Assembly: GCA_963575645.1 (NCBI GenBank)
Contig: OY754465.1
Coordinates: forward strand, 38,962,401 to 39,026,400
DNA: 64,000 bases
Direction: 5' to 3'
Source: Xanthostigma xanthostigma
Taxonomy: Eukaryota > Arthropoda > Insecta > Raphidioptera > Raphidiidae
In this document: positions 11,551 through 23,975 of the stretch, one piece after another
How positions within the stretch are numbered: the stretch's first letter is position 1
Layout: each line of letters starts with the position of its first letter
Notes under the pieces: generated by a model
What the model saw: only the letters and a program-made list of their open reading frames with translations
Databases searched by the model: none
What the model was told of the DNA's origin: nothing
Program-made: the position numbers and the translations under genes

Positions 11551-12677
11551 TCATTCAAACATTTTTAACGATTTTTTAAAACCAGCAAAAATACAAATGT
11601 AGTAAACTTGTTTCCATTAGATTCAGCGTATCATTTAGTACAAGCAGCGGTAAGTTTGAAAAAGTTTTGTGATACCGATTTTCGTAAGAAATCCGCTTTT
11701 TTTGAGGTGTATCACAAACATTGTAGTCTTTCAAATATTTTTTAATTTATTATTTAAAACAAATTGCGCTTATTTCAACGAGCCCAAGTAAACGTCCGTC
11801 TCACTTTTAGTTTAGAAACTGCGGTCAAGAAGGGTGAACATGGCTCACTTATGGCCATACTTACCGAGCGTAAATAGTTATTTATTCGATTCATTCGTTC
11901 TTCCTCCGAATAAATAGCGTAATTCAATTCACAAACCATATAAATATATGTCTACTGCAGGTATAAATCTATTATGTCTTACTTCCGGAGTAGAAATATT
12001 TATTCGCCTGGGAAAATAATAATGGCCGCCACATAGATCATAATACCTAACCCATAAACATGGAGTAATATATCTACATGTTACTCTTGCGAATTTATTT
12101 ATGTGTTGTTTATTAACCTTTTGTGAAGTTTATAGTTGTAAGACATTAAAGTTAGTGGAAGGTTTATGTGCAATTGGATTAGGATAAAACATTATTATTA
12201 TGTGGAACTTTTTTACACTAACGCCATCGATCGGATTTTTGGGTGAACGTCAAAATATAATCAAAATGATTAAGGAGTATAGTGCAGTGTATATTTATTC
12301 TTCAACTAACTTTTCTACCTGATATATTTCTTAGTGAATTAAAAATTAATTTTATTTATGAATAAATTTGTTCCAAGACTAGTAGCTTCTATCTTTAATA
12401 GTGTTCGGTGAATATGGGCATTAAGTAGAAACTGAGGTTAGTAAAAATGTTTACGCATTAAAATATGAAATAAGCAGTTATAAAAGTAAAATATGATACA
12501 AGGACGGCTATCAAATGTTTCATAATAAAACAATCGCACTTTCTGTTTTCACTGGGTTAAATACATAAAAATTTACCGTTATATTGCAACCTTGCCCATC
12601 TGTGGATAAAAGTAAAAATAGGTACTAATATCGCTATTAAAAATAATAGTTTAGTCAATGAGTGCTCATAAGGGGCA
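11551..12677. other. Unassigned AT-rich DNA
   Basis: No repeat pair within the window. A patch at 11780-11860 is less AT-rich but has no open frame. Confidence 0.35.
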
Positions 12678-13845
12678 TCTAGATGGAAAAGTCGAAAGCA
12701 GAACATTTGACTTAGGAACTTTGTTTGGGCTAGTTAGGAGATAAACATACTAAAAGTCCTTGCCCCTCTGAGGTACGCCCGAAGGGGGGGAGCACAAAGA
12801 AGGTCCCGTTTTTTGGTTTTTTGCTTTCATCTCGAAAACGGTACGTCGTACGAAATTTTGTTGTAATACATAATGAAAGCTGATAAAATTCTCTACAACT
12901 TTAGCTTTCACACTTTTTATCTATCTCCAATCTTTGCCTAGCTATGAGCTCCGAAAAATGGTCGATTTTCAAAAATGTGTTAAATTCTCTGTAGCACATT
13001 GTAACAATACGAATTTGTCAAAATCATTTCGTATCGCTCATCCAAACTATTAAAAACACCCACACACTATTAAAAAATAACATAAGCTTTAACCTATTGA
13101 AGGCCCTGGGCACATTAGGATTATGGGGCCCCTATGACCTTAACAGAGCACTATTTGGTTAGAATAGACAAAGAAAATAGATAAACAAGGTTCTAGATTC
13201 TAAGTCGAGGAATGTGATATAAAATGCATATATTTAAAAGGATCACGTTCCCAATTTTAACATGAAGGACACAAAAAAAATAAGTATATGAAAAATAGTT
13301 CACTGATGATTTTTGTTTAAAACAGTTTAGGTACTTAGTATACCATTAAACTAGGGGGTCCCTATCGATCGCGGGGCCCTGGGCACGTGCCAGAGTGCCC
13401 AGTGGGAAAGAGGGCCCTGTGTGGAGGTACTCCCAGCTTATGTTATTTTTTAATAGTGTGTGGGTGTTTTTAATAGTGTGGATGAGCGATACGAAATGAT
13501 TTTGACAAATTCATATTGTTACAATGTGCTACAGAGAATTTAACACATTTTTGAAAATCGACCATTTTTCGGAGCTCATAGCTAGGCAAAGATTGGAGAT
13601 AGATAAAAAGTGTGAAAACTAAAGTTGTAGAGAATTTTATCAGCTTTCATTATGTATTCCAACAAAATTTCGTACGACGTACCGTTTTAGAGATGAAAGC
13701 AAAATGCCAAAAAACGGGACCTTCTTTGTGCTCCCCCCCTTCGGGCGTACCTCGGAGGGGTAAGGACTTTTAGTATGTTTATCTCCTAACTAGTCCAAAC
13801 AAAGTTCCTAAGTCAAATGTTCTGCTTTCGACTTTTCCATCTAGA
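12678..13845. mobile_element. Foldback element with about 410 bp inverted arms
   Basis: The left arm (12678-13087) and right arm (13435-13845) are inverted copies at very high identity, differing mostly by single bases. Termini read TCTAGATGGAAAAGTCGAAA. The 347 bp spacer holds two GGGGCCC-rich patches (13115-13130, 13370-13420). There is no ORF, so the element is non-autonomous. The palindromic TCTAGA terminus hides any TSD. Class not recognised (foldback or MULE-like are possibilities). Confidence 0.85.
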
Positions 13846-15075
13846 ATTATTCGTTGCTTAAGCTATAAGGGCTGCTGGTAGAACGGTGAAAATTTAGGGT
13901 AAGAAATATTTTTATGGCAAATCATAAAAAAATTTTAAGAAAATTTTTGTCAAAAAAAAAAAAAGAGGGCCACCCTTATCACCTAGGGGTATAAAAAATA
14001 GCCTACGACCTATTCTCAGACCTACCAAGTATACACAAATTATTTCCTAAAAAGCGGTCAAGCCGTTTCGGAGGAGTTCAATAACAAACACTGTGACACG
14101 AGATTTTTATATAATAGTCTATAAGCACATAAAAAATTCAGTACCCTACTGTATACTAGAAAGTTCGTTTATTCTTAAAAAGACAATTATCATTTTTAAC
14201 GCAAACTGTAAGGTGGCAACTTTACCTATATTCTCTAGGCACCTAGTTGACTCTTACTTTGACGAGATTTTCAACCAACTAATATAACATTTATGTCTTA
14301 AGTATGACATCGAATTCCTCATATGCGGTCGAGAAACTAAGTTTTCTCGGCTCCCGTAAAGCAGATTAACTAAAATATTTATGTAATAGTGATTCTCCTT
14401 TGATATGACAGAAACTATGCGTTTTGATGTTTGATGCCTGTAAGGTAAATGTACCCAATTGGTTTCATCTAGATGTTTACCGTATAAGGATCTAAAAAAT
14501 AATTTAAAAAATAATAAACCTAGTTCATTTAGAAGAGGGATCAATATTTCTGTTAAAGTAGTTTATTTGAACCGATTTTTGACTGTAGGCAGGGGAAAAT
14601 CTAAAACAAAAAATAATAATATTTTGTCCTTTTCAATGTTATTCTAGGAAAAAGGCTGTAGATACTGGTAGGTTTTTTGAAGTTTATTACATTTTTTAAC
14701 AATTGTTTTTAATATTCTTAAATTTTCTTATATTACAGGTCGCCCAAATAATGCGACTAATCTTAAGATCTTTGTCATTGAATCCTAAATAATGTGATAA
14801 AAGTTTAATCCAAATCAGTCCAGTGATTCCTGAGAGATTTACGGTTATAACTATAATTATATATACGTACTCAAAGAAAATTGCAGTGGCGTCAAAACAC
14901 TTATTAAAAAAACATTCTAAACAAAATAGCCTCGAAATTTTTCAAATCGACGCACAACTGGCTGAGTTATCGCGGAATATAAACAAATAAAAAACCATAC
15001 GCTTTACACGTCGTATTTCTACTTATCTATGTACAATCATATTATATTATTATTATATCATATTATTATCATATT
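13846..15075. other. Unassigned, with LINE- or Helitron-like wording
   Basis: 14800-14990 includes AATCAGTCCAGTGATTCCTG and TTTTTCAAATCGACGCACAA, phrases typical of insect LINE 3' regions, without clear edges. A12 run at 13954-13965. ORFs at 14093, 14254 and 14459 overlap one another on both strands and show no domain. Confidence 0.35.
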
Positions 15076-15410
15076 AATATTATAAATGCGAATGTAAGTT
15101 TGTTTGTTACGCTTTCACGCAAAAACTACTTAACCGATCATCATGAAACTTTGCACATACACTCTTGAAGGTATTAGAAGTAACATAGGATACTTTTTAT
15201 TAAAAAAAAAATAAAAATTTTTTACGAAAATATTATCATATTATTAATAATGTAAGTTTGTTTGTTACGCTTTCACGCAAAAACTACTTAACCGATCATC
15301 ATGAAACTTTGCACATACACTCTTGAAGGTATTAGAAGTAACATAGGATACTTTTTATTAAAAAAAAAATAAAAATTTTTTACGAAAAATAAGAAATGTT
15401 ATCATTTTCA

Positions 15411-15668
15411 TATTATAAATGCGAATGTAAGTTTGTTTGTTACGCTTTCACGCAAAAACTACTTAACCGATCATCATGAAACTTTGCACATACACTCTTG
15501 AAGGTATTAGAAGTAACATAGGATACTTTTTATTAAAAAAAAATAAAAATTTTTTACGAAAAATAAGAAAATTGTTTGTCAAAATATGTGCAATACCTCA
15601 ACCCCTGATATGCATGTCAAAAGTCGATTTCCATCTCAATCGCGGGCGTAGCCGCGGGTAGCGGCTAG
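15411..15668 (+). mobile_element. Complete Helitron-like unit 1
   Basis: This 258 bp unit starts TATTATAAATGCGAATG. Near its end, CGCGGGCGTAGCCGCGG (15641-15657) forms a 5 bp stem hairpin 7 bp before the terminal CTAG, matching the Helitron rule of a hairpin followed by CTRR. The apparent 61-codon ORF at 15476-15661 is just this unit read through, and it recurs in every complete unit. Confidence 0.75.
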
Positions 15669-16007
15669 TAATAATATTATAAATGCGAATGTAAGTTTGT
15701 TTGTTACGCTTTCACGCAAAAAATACTTAACCGATCATCATGAAACTTTGCACATACACTCTTGAAGGTATTAGAAGTAACATAGGATACTTTTTATTAA
15801 AAAAAAAATAAAAATTTTTTACGAAAATATTATCATATTATTAATAATGTAAGTTTGTTTGTTACGCTTTCACGCAAAAACTACTTAACCGATCATCATG
15901 AAACTTTGCACATACACTCTTGAAGGTATTAGAAGTAACATAGGATACTTTTTATTAAAAAAAAAATAAAAATTTTTTACGAAAAATAAGAAATGTTATC
16001 ATTTTCA

Positions 16008-16265
16008 TATTATAAATGCGAATGTAAGTTTGTTTGTTACGCTTTCACGCAAAAACTACTTAACCGATCATCATGAAACTTTGCACATACACTCTTGAAG
16101 GTATTAGAAGTAACATAGGATACTTTTTATTAAAAAAAAATAAAAATTTTTTACGAAAAATAAGAAAATTGTTTGTCAAAATATGTGCAATACCTCAACC
16201 CCTGATATGCATGTCAAAAGTCGATTTCCATCTCAATCGCGGGCGTAGCCGCGGGTAGCGGCTAG
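16008..16265 (+). mobile_element. Complete Helitron-like unit 2
   Basis: Identical by eye to the unit 597 bp upstream, including the hairpin and the CTAG end (16262-16265). Confidence 0.75.
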
Positions 16266-16271
16266 TAATAA

Positions 16272-16529
16272 TATTATAAATGCGAATGTAAGTTTGTTTG
16301 TTACGCTTTCACGCAAAAACTACTTAACAGATCATCATGAAACTTTGCACATACACTCTTGAAGGTATTAGAAGTAACATAGGATACTTTTTATTAAAAA
16401 AAAATAAAAAAATTTTACGAAAAATAAGAAAATTGTTTGTCAAAATATGTGCAATACCTCAACCCCTGATATGCATGTCAAAAGTCGATTTCCATCTCAA
16501 TCGCGGGCGTAGCCGCGGGTAGCGGCTAG
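16272..16529 (+). mobile_element. Complete Helitron-like unit 3, array end
   Basis: A third 258 bp unit follows only 6 bp after the previous one. It differs at a few bases (CCGATC to CAGATC near 16327, AAAATTTTTT to AAAAAATTTT near 16408). It ends at GGCTAG and then enters unrelated DNA (TGAGAATATAATAC). Confidence 0.75.
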
Positions 16530-18245
16530 TGAGAATATAATACACACTAACCAATATTTATGTACACGATACTAAGTTCATTTATTTCTAACGATTATTT
16601 TTTCACACTGTCTATTTATTTATTACGTGGTGAATTAGCCCACTCATTTACTCGCAGTATAAGACTGATTTTGACTGCCTGTTGTTTCGTAAAGCATTGG
16701 CTTTTATATACTGGCAATAAAACAAACGCAGACACATCTGAACAAGTCGTAGAAACGTCCAGAAAACTCCCATTATTAAATAGTGCAACGAAAATATTCC
16801 ATACACAGTGGTGTGCCTTATATACAGATTAATCCGCTACAAAGCATATAATCATCGAAGAAGTATTTATGAACTATTTTTAAGTCGGTTAATAATGGCA
16901 TACCTGGAAAAAATTGAAAAGTTTTTAAACTTAACATTTAGGAAACTTCGTATACTAATTAGAGGACATTATAGGGACCTATATATATTATAGAAAGTAA
17001 ATTTCCTACAAGTTTTAAATGAGACTTTTTTAAATTATCGGAGTTAATGATCTAAAAATGGTTGATAAATTGAATATAAACATTTCTGTTCTGATTGCAG
17101 TCGTTGATATGTCAACTTTACCTTAAGCAAATATGGACACATAACCTACCATTAATGGCAAATTACTTTTCAAATTCAGGACACGCTTACAATAAATTAT
17201 TAATAATTTCACAATATCGTTTCTCATTTTGTAGAAACTTTGATAGTTTAGAAATTACACAAAGATTATATCGATTATTATTATTGCCTACATTAAATTC
17301 AACGTTTAATTATAAAAATTACGTTGATAAAACTCCGTTGAAAATAAAGTGCAGAAAACATGACTATTTGTTTGACTACTTTTCTTATGTAAAACTTGTT
17401 TTGTATTTTTGTGAGAGACATTTTTTTTTTCAATAAAAACATTTTGTATTTTACTTTTTTTTATAATATTTTTATAAAGGTATCCCTTAAATAACTCTTG
17501 CGATATTTTTTTTTCGTCAAGTCCTCGTATTTTATATGCCTCAAACAAATTTTTTGACCGACTTTCTATTTTTCTCTTTTGACAATACTACGTCGAGCGT
17601 CCATCATATCGAATTCTACGTGTCGTCACTCGTGAGATTATGAGTAACCATTCGACATCTTACCTTTGGTTAAAAGATGGTTAAATTCTTATATATATTT
17701 TATGTGTTAAAATTTCGATAGAAAACTTACGATAACAGGAAATTGAAAATATTTTCATTGATTTCAGAATTAAATAATGTAATCTGAACGTACCGTTTCA
17801 ACTGATAACCGGTAATGAAAACAGAATTGTATTGAATCGAGTCCATTAAAGATTTGCTTCCTGCCTGTTTCAATAGACAACAAATAATTTATCAATAACT
17901 CTAAAAACAAAAGATACGTTTTCCGTGTTGTTCAAAGAACAATGAAAGTATTGTTGTATATTCAGTTTAAATATATAAATTCCTCTGCGACTATGCATCG
18001 CTTTATTCTCACGTACCGCTGTCAACAAACAATCATTTACTGAAACGATTCATTGTGGATTCCATTCATCCAAAGCATTTTTTTCACGCGTTTCCTTCTT
18101 TCGCAAACAAAACTAACTATATAATATGGCAGCAGAATGAACGTTCCGTGTAGGATGACCTTCACCTTGTGTGTATGACATTTTAACGATTCTCTAATAC
18201 CCTAATTAATTCAGAGGGAACCACTGCCATCGTTTGAAAAATAGA
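16530..18245. other. Unassigned, several short ORFs
   Basis: ORFs of 90, 61 and 113 codons (16560-17436) follow one another on the plus strand, and TTCTGTTCTGATTGCAG at 17084-17100 looks like a 3' splice site. The peptides show no domain, and their composition is what AT-rich random sequence gives. I record this as the least implausible place for host exons, without calling one. Confidence 0.3.
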
Positions 18246-18350
18246 CATGACAGATTTTGAAATACAGTTTATAATGTTGATACACACTACTATTCCCGAA
18301 AAAAAAAACATTATTTCAGCAGTAAATTAAATTTTTACGTAAATCATTGC
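18246..18350 (+). repeat. Family D dispersed repeat, copy 1
   Basis: ATGACAGATTTTGAAATACA and CCCGAAAAAAAAAACATTAT with TAAATTAAATTT following match 55268-55385 in the same order and orientation. Both copies contain a poly-A stretch. Class unknown. Confidence 0.55.
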
Positions 18351-19080
18351 ATTTTTATCTTTCTATTTTGAAGTAATCGCGAAAACAATTGTGACGTCAC
18401 GTCTCAGAGACAGTTTACATTAGATATTGAATTTGTAGGTGTAGAGCTGTGGTTCAGAGGTATTTATTAGAAAGGTGTGCACATTTACTTAATTATATGA
18501 TTTATATTAAGTATTTTCTTAAAAGTAGGTACACCGTAGTAAAAATAGTAGGTACGTTTTTTTAGTTGCAAGTTAACAAATATCACAAAAAAAAACGAAT
18601 AAAGAACAAATCAACTAAAAAAATGATGCAGAAGTGAATGATCACAAAAATTTAAGCGACACGGTGATTATTCACTTCACGTGTTTATAGGTATTCTCTT
18701 TGATTTAAGAAGGCGTGACGTCATTCGGTGTTTCAGTCAACACAGTCAATTGCAGTATTTTATACTTTTATTTTATCAAAAATCTTATTAATCTCAATGT
18801 TTATGGTTAACACTAGGTCTTTTTTAGAATCCTTTCAACATATATTTTTCTCAAAAACTATTTATTCTTTGATTTTTTTATATATTTTTTATATATTTTT
18901 TCATTCCTATTATTTGAATTCAACTTTTTGTTTAGGATAAAGTGCATGTTGCCGGGCAATAACTGAGTACGGTAGAGTTTAAGTCAACATTGCTTAAACA
19001 ATATGTTTTGGCACAAAGTGAATTTGATTCATGAGATTGATAATGTAATGAACGTTAAAACCGGCTGCAAAGCATAAAGC
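18351..19080. other. Unassigned AT-rich DNA
   Basis: TGACGTCACG at 18391-18400 is an isolated CRE-like palindrome. A 70-codon ORF (18728-18940) is hydrophobic only because of T-richness. Confidence 0.35.
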
Positions 19081-19200
19081 TAAGGTGGCGGCGAGGTAGA
19101 ACAGTTGTCTTGGAACCTAAACGCAGTAGGTTCTATCCCAGTTGTCGATAACCATTATTATTATCTTTAGTCCAGTTACAATACAACATTTCAGTGGATT
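19081..19200 (+). mobile_element. tRNA-derived SINE
   Basis: An RNA polymerase III A box-like TGGCGGCGAGG (19086-19096, 9 of 11 to consensus) is followed 32 bp later by a B box GGTTCTATCCC (19129-19139, 10 of 11). After the tRNA-like head comes an ATTATTATTAT tail (19153-19163). No acceptor-stem pairing is evident, so this is a SINE head or tRNA pseudogene rather than a functional tRNA. Confidence 0.6.
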
Positions 19201-21805
19201 TTTATTGTAAATTCAACAGTTTTTTGGTAACATTTTTTTTTTTATTTAAAGGTGTCTGAAATTGGATATTTTCAGTTTTTTAAAAGTACGTTGAAAAAAT
19301 AATTTTCAATCGACTTCTATCTTTTACATTTTCTTAAACTATGCTAAATAATCTATGCAAGAGTTATTTCGTTATTGTTCATTTTTTAATTCGCGGAGAA
19401 TCAATACTGCAAATAAGTGTGAATTTTCTTTTAAGTTTTCCTGTAAACAATATTATGTTCCCTATTTTTGTTTTTTTTTTGTTTGAAAATTTTAGGCTTA
19501 CCTACTAGTTTCGTAGATAATGAGAAGGGAGGGGACAGTCGAACTTTATATATTTTCTTTGTTATATCTATTTTCAAAATTATAAAAAAAAAATTTATTT
19601 CTAGTAAACGAGCTCTTTCATTGGATACGTTAGTCACTTGAAAAAAATATTTTTTTTATTGTGCAATTTGCCTTCCAAAATTACCCCCTAAAATCTTAAT
19701 TCCTTAATTTTTGCTCTACGTCCATGATTGAGTCATCTAACTTTATGTATGCACCATATTTAAACTTTTTTTCGTCTTTTCATTTGGAAGAAAATAAGCT
19801 GTTACAGACACACAAGAGAGTAAATTTAATAAAAGTTCCGTTTTTTTCATCGAATGTATGGAACACTCAAAGCGTATTTTCAGCCCCAATTTTCTGAAAG
19901 GTAGTAAATCTCCTACGATTCACACTATTCACTTTCAAATTATTTTATTCTAGAAATATTACATCAACGTTAACGCAATCCCTAAAGAAAAAATAAAATT
20001 GGCAATTCGTTGATTGCGTGAGTGACACTTTTCATCAGTGCCTGAATTGTACATCAACAAAGCTTTCACAAACAGACAATAAGCGTGTTGTCTTGTCACT
20101 TATTTCTGTCTTGGTTAGTAAGCGATTACACTTTATAATGCAACTATCATACGACATACAGAGCGTTTCGAAATTCGCGCATACGGGAATTACATTATGC
20201 AACAAAAACCGAACAAGTAGTCCCAATGAGATTTTTCGATAAGATCAATACTTTTCAAGATTAAAAATCTGAAAATTGCAGAAAAGTTTTGTATCTCAAC
20301 ATCATGTATTCAATTCCGTTTCGTAACAACTGACACCAGATATTCATGAACGATTAATTTTTTGCATTTTGGAATTAACTAGAATTATGAATATTTGTAA
20401 ATATCTTTAATTATATACGCCATTAATTATTCTCGTAATATCTGAATCGATAAATACTTCAATGGATTCATAGTATTATTTAATTTGAAAATAGAGATCG
20501 GTAAATATTTTACATCGCATTTTTTTACTGCTTTTTGTTTACCAACATTTGTTAATTTGTCATGGATTACTTTTACAACTGTCAATTTCAGATTTCACAA
20601 CTACCCTTGTATCGGTCTTATCGATAAACTGTGAAACGGTGAATGTATTTTTTGTTTGATTTTATTCGCATCACTCCGAACGGGTGAATTTAAAAACATC
20701 CAGTATATGGGTTGCTAAGAGTCGTTAGTGTCATTAAAAAGACATCGCTTCGGGCGGTTCCTTTGATGCTAGCGTCAAGTTTCAGTGACTAAATGTCACC
20801 ATAAAAATGATGTATATTTGGAAATAAAATGAAATTTAACCTGTCTGGTTTTTGTACATGTCCAATTTAGAAAATTAAAATATAAAAAATAGTAATTAAA
20901 AACATAGGGTTCGCTCAATGATATTATGCGTCCGATAACGTACCTAACTGCACGTATATGGACAATCAACTTCCTTGTTCGATTATAATAGAAATATCTT
21001 GTCTTTGACTGTCGCAATGTACAATGTACATAACCTTGAGTAGAACCATATAGTGGCGAAAAAAGATGTATGTGAAAATAAGAAACACACTCGCAAATAC
21101 GTTATATCTGTGCAAAGTTCTAATAGTACAATTAAAAAAGTTTTTTAAAATCGGTTAAGGCGTTTGGGCTGTACGCTGGATACAAAAAGCGTGACTCACA
21201 GATCACAGATTCACAGATTCACAGACAAAGCGAGTACATATAGGCGCTTTAGCTTACGCTATTCGCGCCTAAAAATTTACCTTCTAATTTTTTTTAAGAT
21301 AACGCACTTCATGCTTTCATTTTCAACAAAATAGTAGGCTAAAAAAAGCATAACTTTTCCATTTTTTTTTTTCAAATAGATATAATTTATAAATAATTTA
21401 TTTCAAAATTTTAAGCACATAAAACAGTAACATTTAAGCAATATTTTGCAAAATTTTTATCCAAAACTTTGTGAAATTCACCCAGTGGGACTTAGTTTCC
21501 GGAAAACTTCCAAGAAAAAGTATCTTCGCGATGGACATGATAACTCTTGATAGCTTTATCAGAAATTAAAATACTATTTTTCTTCTGTTAGTAGATAAGT
21601 ATAATTCGTGATTGAATGAAGAATCTAAAAATGAAATTAAAATTTGAATTTTTGTATGCCAAATAGTTATTTTTTTTTACAATTTATTACACTACGTATA
21701 TAATGCCTAGTAAAATTAGTTCAACTTTTTACGATTTTATTATATTATATTCATATTTGATAGAAAAATAAAAAAGGGGCTTTTTGGAATTTCTGAAAAC
21801 ATATA
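19201..21805. other. Unassigned, with one low-complexity patch
   Basis: 21190-21225 contains tandem CACAGATT units (four or so). Around it, AAATCGGTTAAGGCGTTTGG and a final GCGCTTTAGCTTACGCTATT look like a retroelement 3' end, unbounded. Overlapping ORFs on both strands at 20018-20242 are chance frames. Confidence 0.35.
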
Positions 21806-22430
21806 CAGTGTGGTCACTTAAGTGTGCAACATATGGGAAAATTTTTAATTAAATGCACAACCAAAATACAAATATTGCCAAAAGCTGGTGCATGTCCGAT
21901 AATCATTTTAGGTGCTCTTAGAATTGTTGAAACTCAAACAGCATACAGGATGGGTAAAAAATATAAAAATTGTACAAGAGTAAAGTGCTCTTATTTCAAA
22001 AAATTCAGCGAAATGTTATAAAAAAAGTTGTTTAGAATTAAAAGTTATGCCCAAATACCAAAACATGGCTTTCTAAGAAAAAAAATTTTTTTTTTTGAAA
22101 AACCAAAATTATAATTTTTTTGAAAATTTTTTTTTATACTTACCTTAAACACACTAATAAATTATTCAAAATCAAATCAATTTCACATAACTTTGTTCAA
22201 ATTCAGGCATATTTGTAAAATAAACTTAGATTTTTTATTTTTTATGGAATCACAAACTTTATGTTTGTTGCAACGATATTAAGCACCCTGTATGCTGTTT
22301 GAGTTTCAACAATTCTAAGAGCACCTAAAATGATTATCGGACATGCACCAATTTTTGTCAATATTTGTATTTTGGTTGTGCATTTAATTAAAAATGTTCC
22401 CATATGTTGCACACTTAAGTGACCACACTG
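21806..22430. mobile_element. Tc1/mariner-like MITE, about 150 bp TIRs
   Basis: The element starts CAGTGTGGTCACTTAAGTGT and ends with its inverse, flanked on both sides by TA, the expected Tc1/mariner duplication. Arms 21806-21955 and 22283-22430 match over nearly their whole length (GCTCTTAGAATTGTTGAAAC on both). The 327 bp centre is AT-rich with no transposase. A 65-codon ORF at 21824-22021 is a frame through the TIR. Confidence 0.9.
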
Positions 22431-23535
22431 TATAATATTTTTGTTGTTTTCATTAAGTTTGTTTGAAATAAGGTTATCAAAAACTGCAATGGTATGCGGT
22501 ATACTCCATTGAATTTTTTTGATGACCCTACTATTAGCGAATAATAATAGCCTTAAAACACCAGAGAATATAAGTCTATAATAAGTATAACGTCACAGTA
22601 AACCGGTTACAAAAACTGATAACAAATTCGTTCAGTGTGACAGCCCATTTATCTGTCGATTCAAGTTCCTACACACCCCAACCTTTCCATTATCTTTAAA
22701 AAAAACAGCAGATCCACAGCTGTCGTCTAACTAAACAATAGCTACCGCCCAGTAAATCGTCTGTATTTCTTCAGCACTCATTTTCTTAGAGAAAATTACC
22801 GCACCACAAAGTAATGTAAACCCAACGGGGAACCTATAATAAGTTGATTGCCTAGTGCTAAGAAGCAAAATATATTTTGTCGCATTTATTTAATTTCAGT
22901 GAAATATATTTTATCTGTTATCTTATTCATTTTTATTGATTATAGCTAATTGAATTACTCGTTTTTTGTTTTCAATAAAATGCTGATGATCTCAGTTGTC
23001 GAGCGTCTATATTATTATATTATTAATCTGCACTTTGATCATAAGTTTAATAAATATGACTGACTACGTAGTTTGTTGGACGAAAGCTTAGAAAATTCCA
23101 TAAAAAATTAATTTAATTTACAGTTGAAAGTTCACGAACTTGTACATTAGTGTATATTACAATAATTATATGAGCTAAATATTACATTTAGTAAGGGATT
23201 GTGGCTCCCAAATGATATCCTATGAAACAATTACAAGTTGAAAGTTTTTGCCTTTTAATGCAAATGAGCAAACTGTGGCAAATAACTGTTTCTATTTGTT
23301 TCACTTCAGAACACGTAGGTTTCTGCGAATAAGCTAAAAACTCGAGTTATAACCGTATAGGTATTTAATTCTAGTATTCAAGAGTAGATTATATATCTAG
23401 TTGCACGATGAAGGTAATTACTTAGGTAAAGACATGCAAAAACAAGTTTTAATAGTCACATTGCCCACGAGATAAATTGTATTATGAAGATTGACTCTAT
23501 TCAATAAATAGAGTAACTGTGATCCATTGAAGTTA
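22431..23535. other. Unassigned AT-rich DNA
   Basis: Nothing repeated or coding is visible. CTCTATTCAATAAATAGAG at 23495-23513 is a small hairpin beside the next palindrome. Confidence 0.4.
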
Positions 23536-23577
23536 ATGATGAGTATTTGGAAAGAATTCTTTCCAAATACTCATCAT
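23536..23577. repeat. 42 bp perfect palindrome without a spacer
   Basis: ATGATGAGTATTTGGAAAGAA is followed directly by its exact reverse complement, centred on GAATTC. Such zero-loop palindromes are unstable in cloning and replication, so it may be recent or a collapsed MITE. Confidence 0.85.
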
Positions 23578-23772
23578 AAATTGTATTTTTTGTCATACCC
23601 TTTATAAAATGGTTACTTTTCACTTCATTTTTAGTATATTTTCAACATTTTTGACAGTTCAATTGTGTTGCAAACGTCATTTCGTATAGTAGGTGATTTA
23701 TAAAATTACCATTCTTGCCTACCTTTGCTTATCATATTATGCTTCTAGTGGAAAGCTTAGCTAATTTATAAA

Positions 23773-23975
23773 AACTAGTGGTCGCCAAGTGGGAACGTAA
23801 TTCATTATTTTTTTTAAGTTTAAAAGTTATTGAGGTTCTTTTGTTATTATATGGATTTCTCCTAAATCGATTTAACCTGTGTTAATTCGTACACACCGTG
23901 ATGAAACATATATTGTGCTCGTCTCCTCATTAAAACTATGTATGTTTCATCTTAATGTGTGCGAATTAAGAGACT
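23773..23975 (+). repeat. Family G foldback repeat, copy 1
   Basis: It reads ACTAGTGGTCGCCAAG, TATTGAGGTTCTTTTGTTAT, TGGATTTCTCCTAAATCGAT, GTTAATTCGTACACACCGTG, then an inverted TTTCATCTTAATGTGTGCGA. The whole is the inverse of 62135-62390 in content. The ACTAGTGGTCG start suggests a Helitron 3' end read on the opposite strand. The small hairpin (TTCGTACACACCGTGATGAA against its inverse) is internal. Confidence 0.55.

Larger units (their letters stand above)
15076..16529 (+). repeat. Tandem array of Helitron-like units with higher-order structure
   Basis: Seven units begin at about 15076, 15250, 15411, 15673, 15847, 16008 and 16272. Each carries GTTTGTTTGTTACGCTTTCA and GATCATCATGAAACTTTGCA. 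Units 1-2 and 4-5 are truncated after TTTTTTACGAAAA; units 3, 6 and 7 are complete. Units 1-3 and 4-6 are the same 597 bp block repeated with its internal breakpoints. Complete units end in a GC hairpin then GGCTAG, the form of a Helitron 3' terminus. No Rep/Hel coding sequence is present. Confidence 0.85.

Noticed and set aside
15476-16522. Three near-identical 61-codon ORFs in tandem
   Set aside because: They are a chance frame through the complete Helitron-like units and include the 3' hairpin region; the repetition is at DNA level.
16560-17436. Consecutive ORFs as exons of a receptor-like gene
   Set aside because: Hydrophobicity is explained by T-richness. One acceptor-like site is present, but no matching donor or conserved peptide motif was found.
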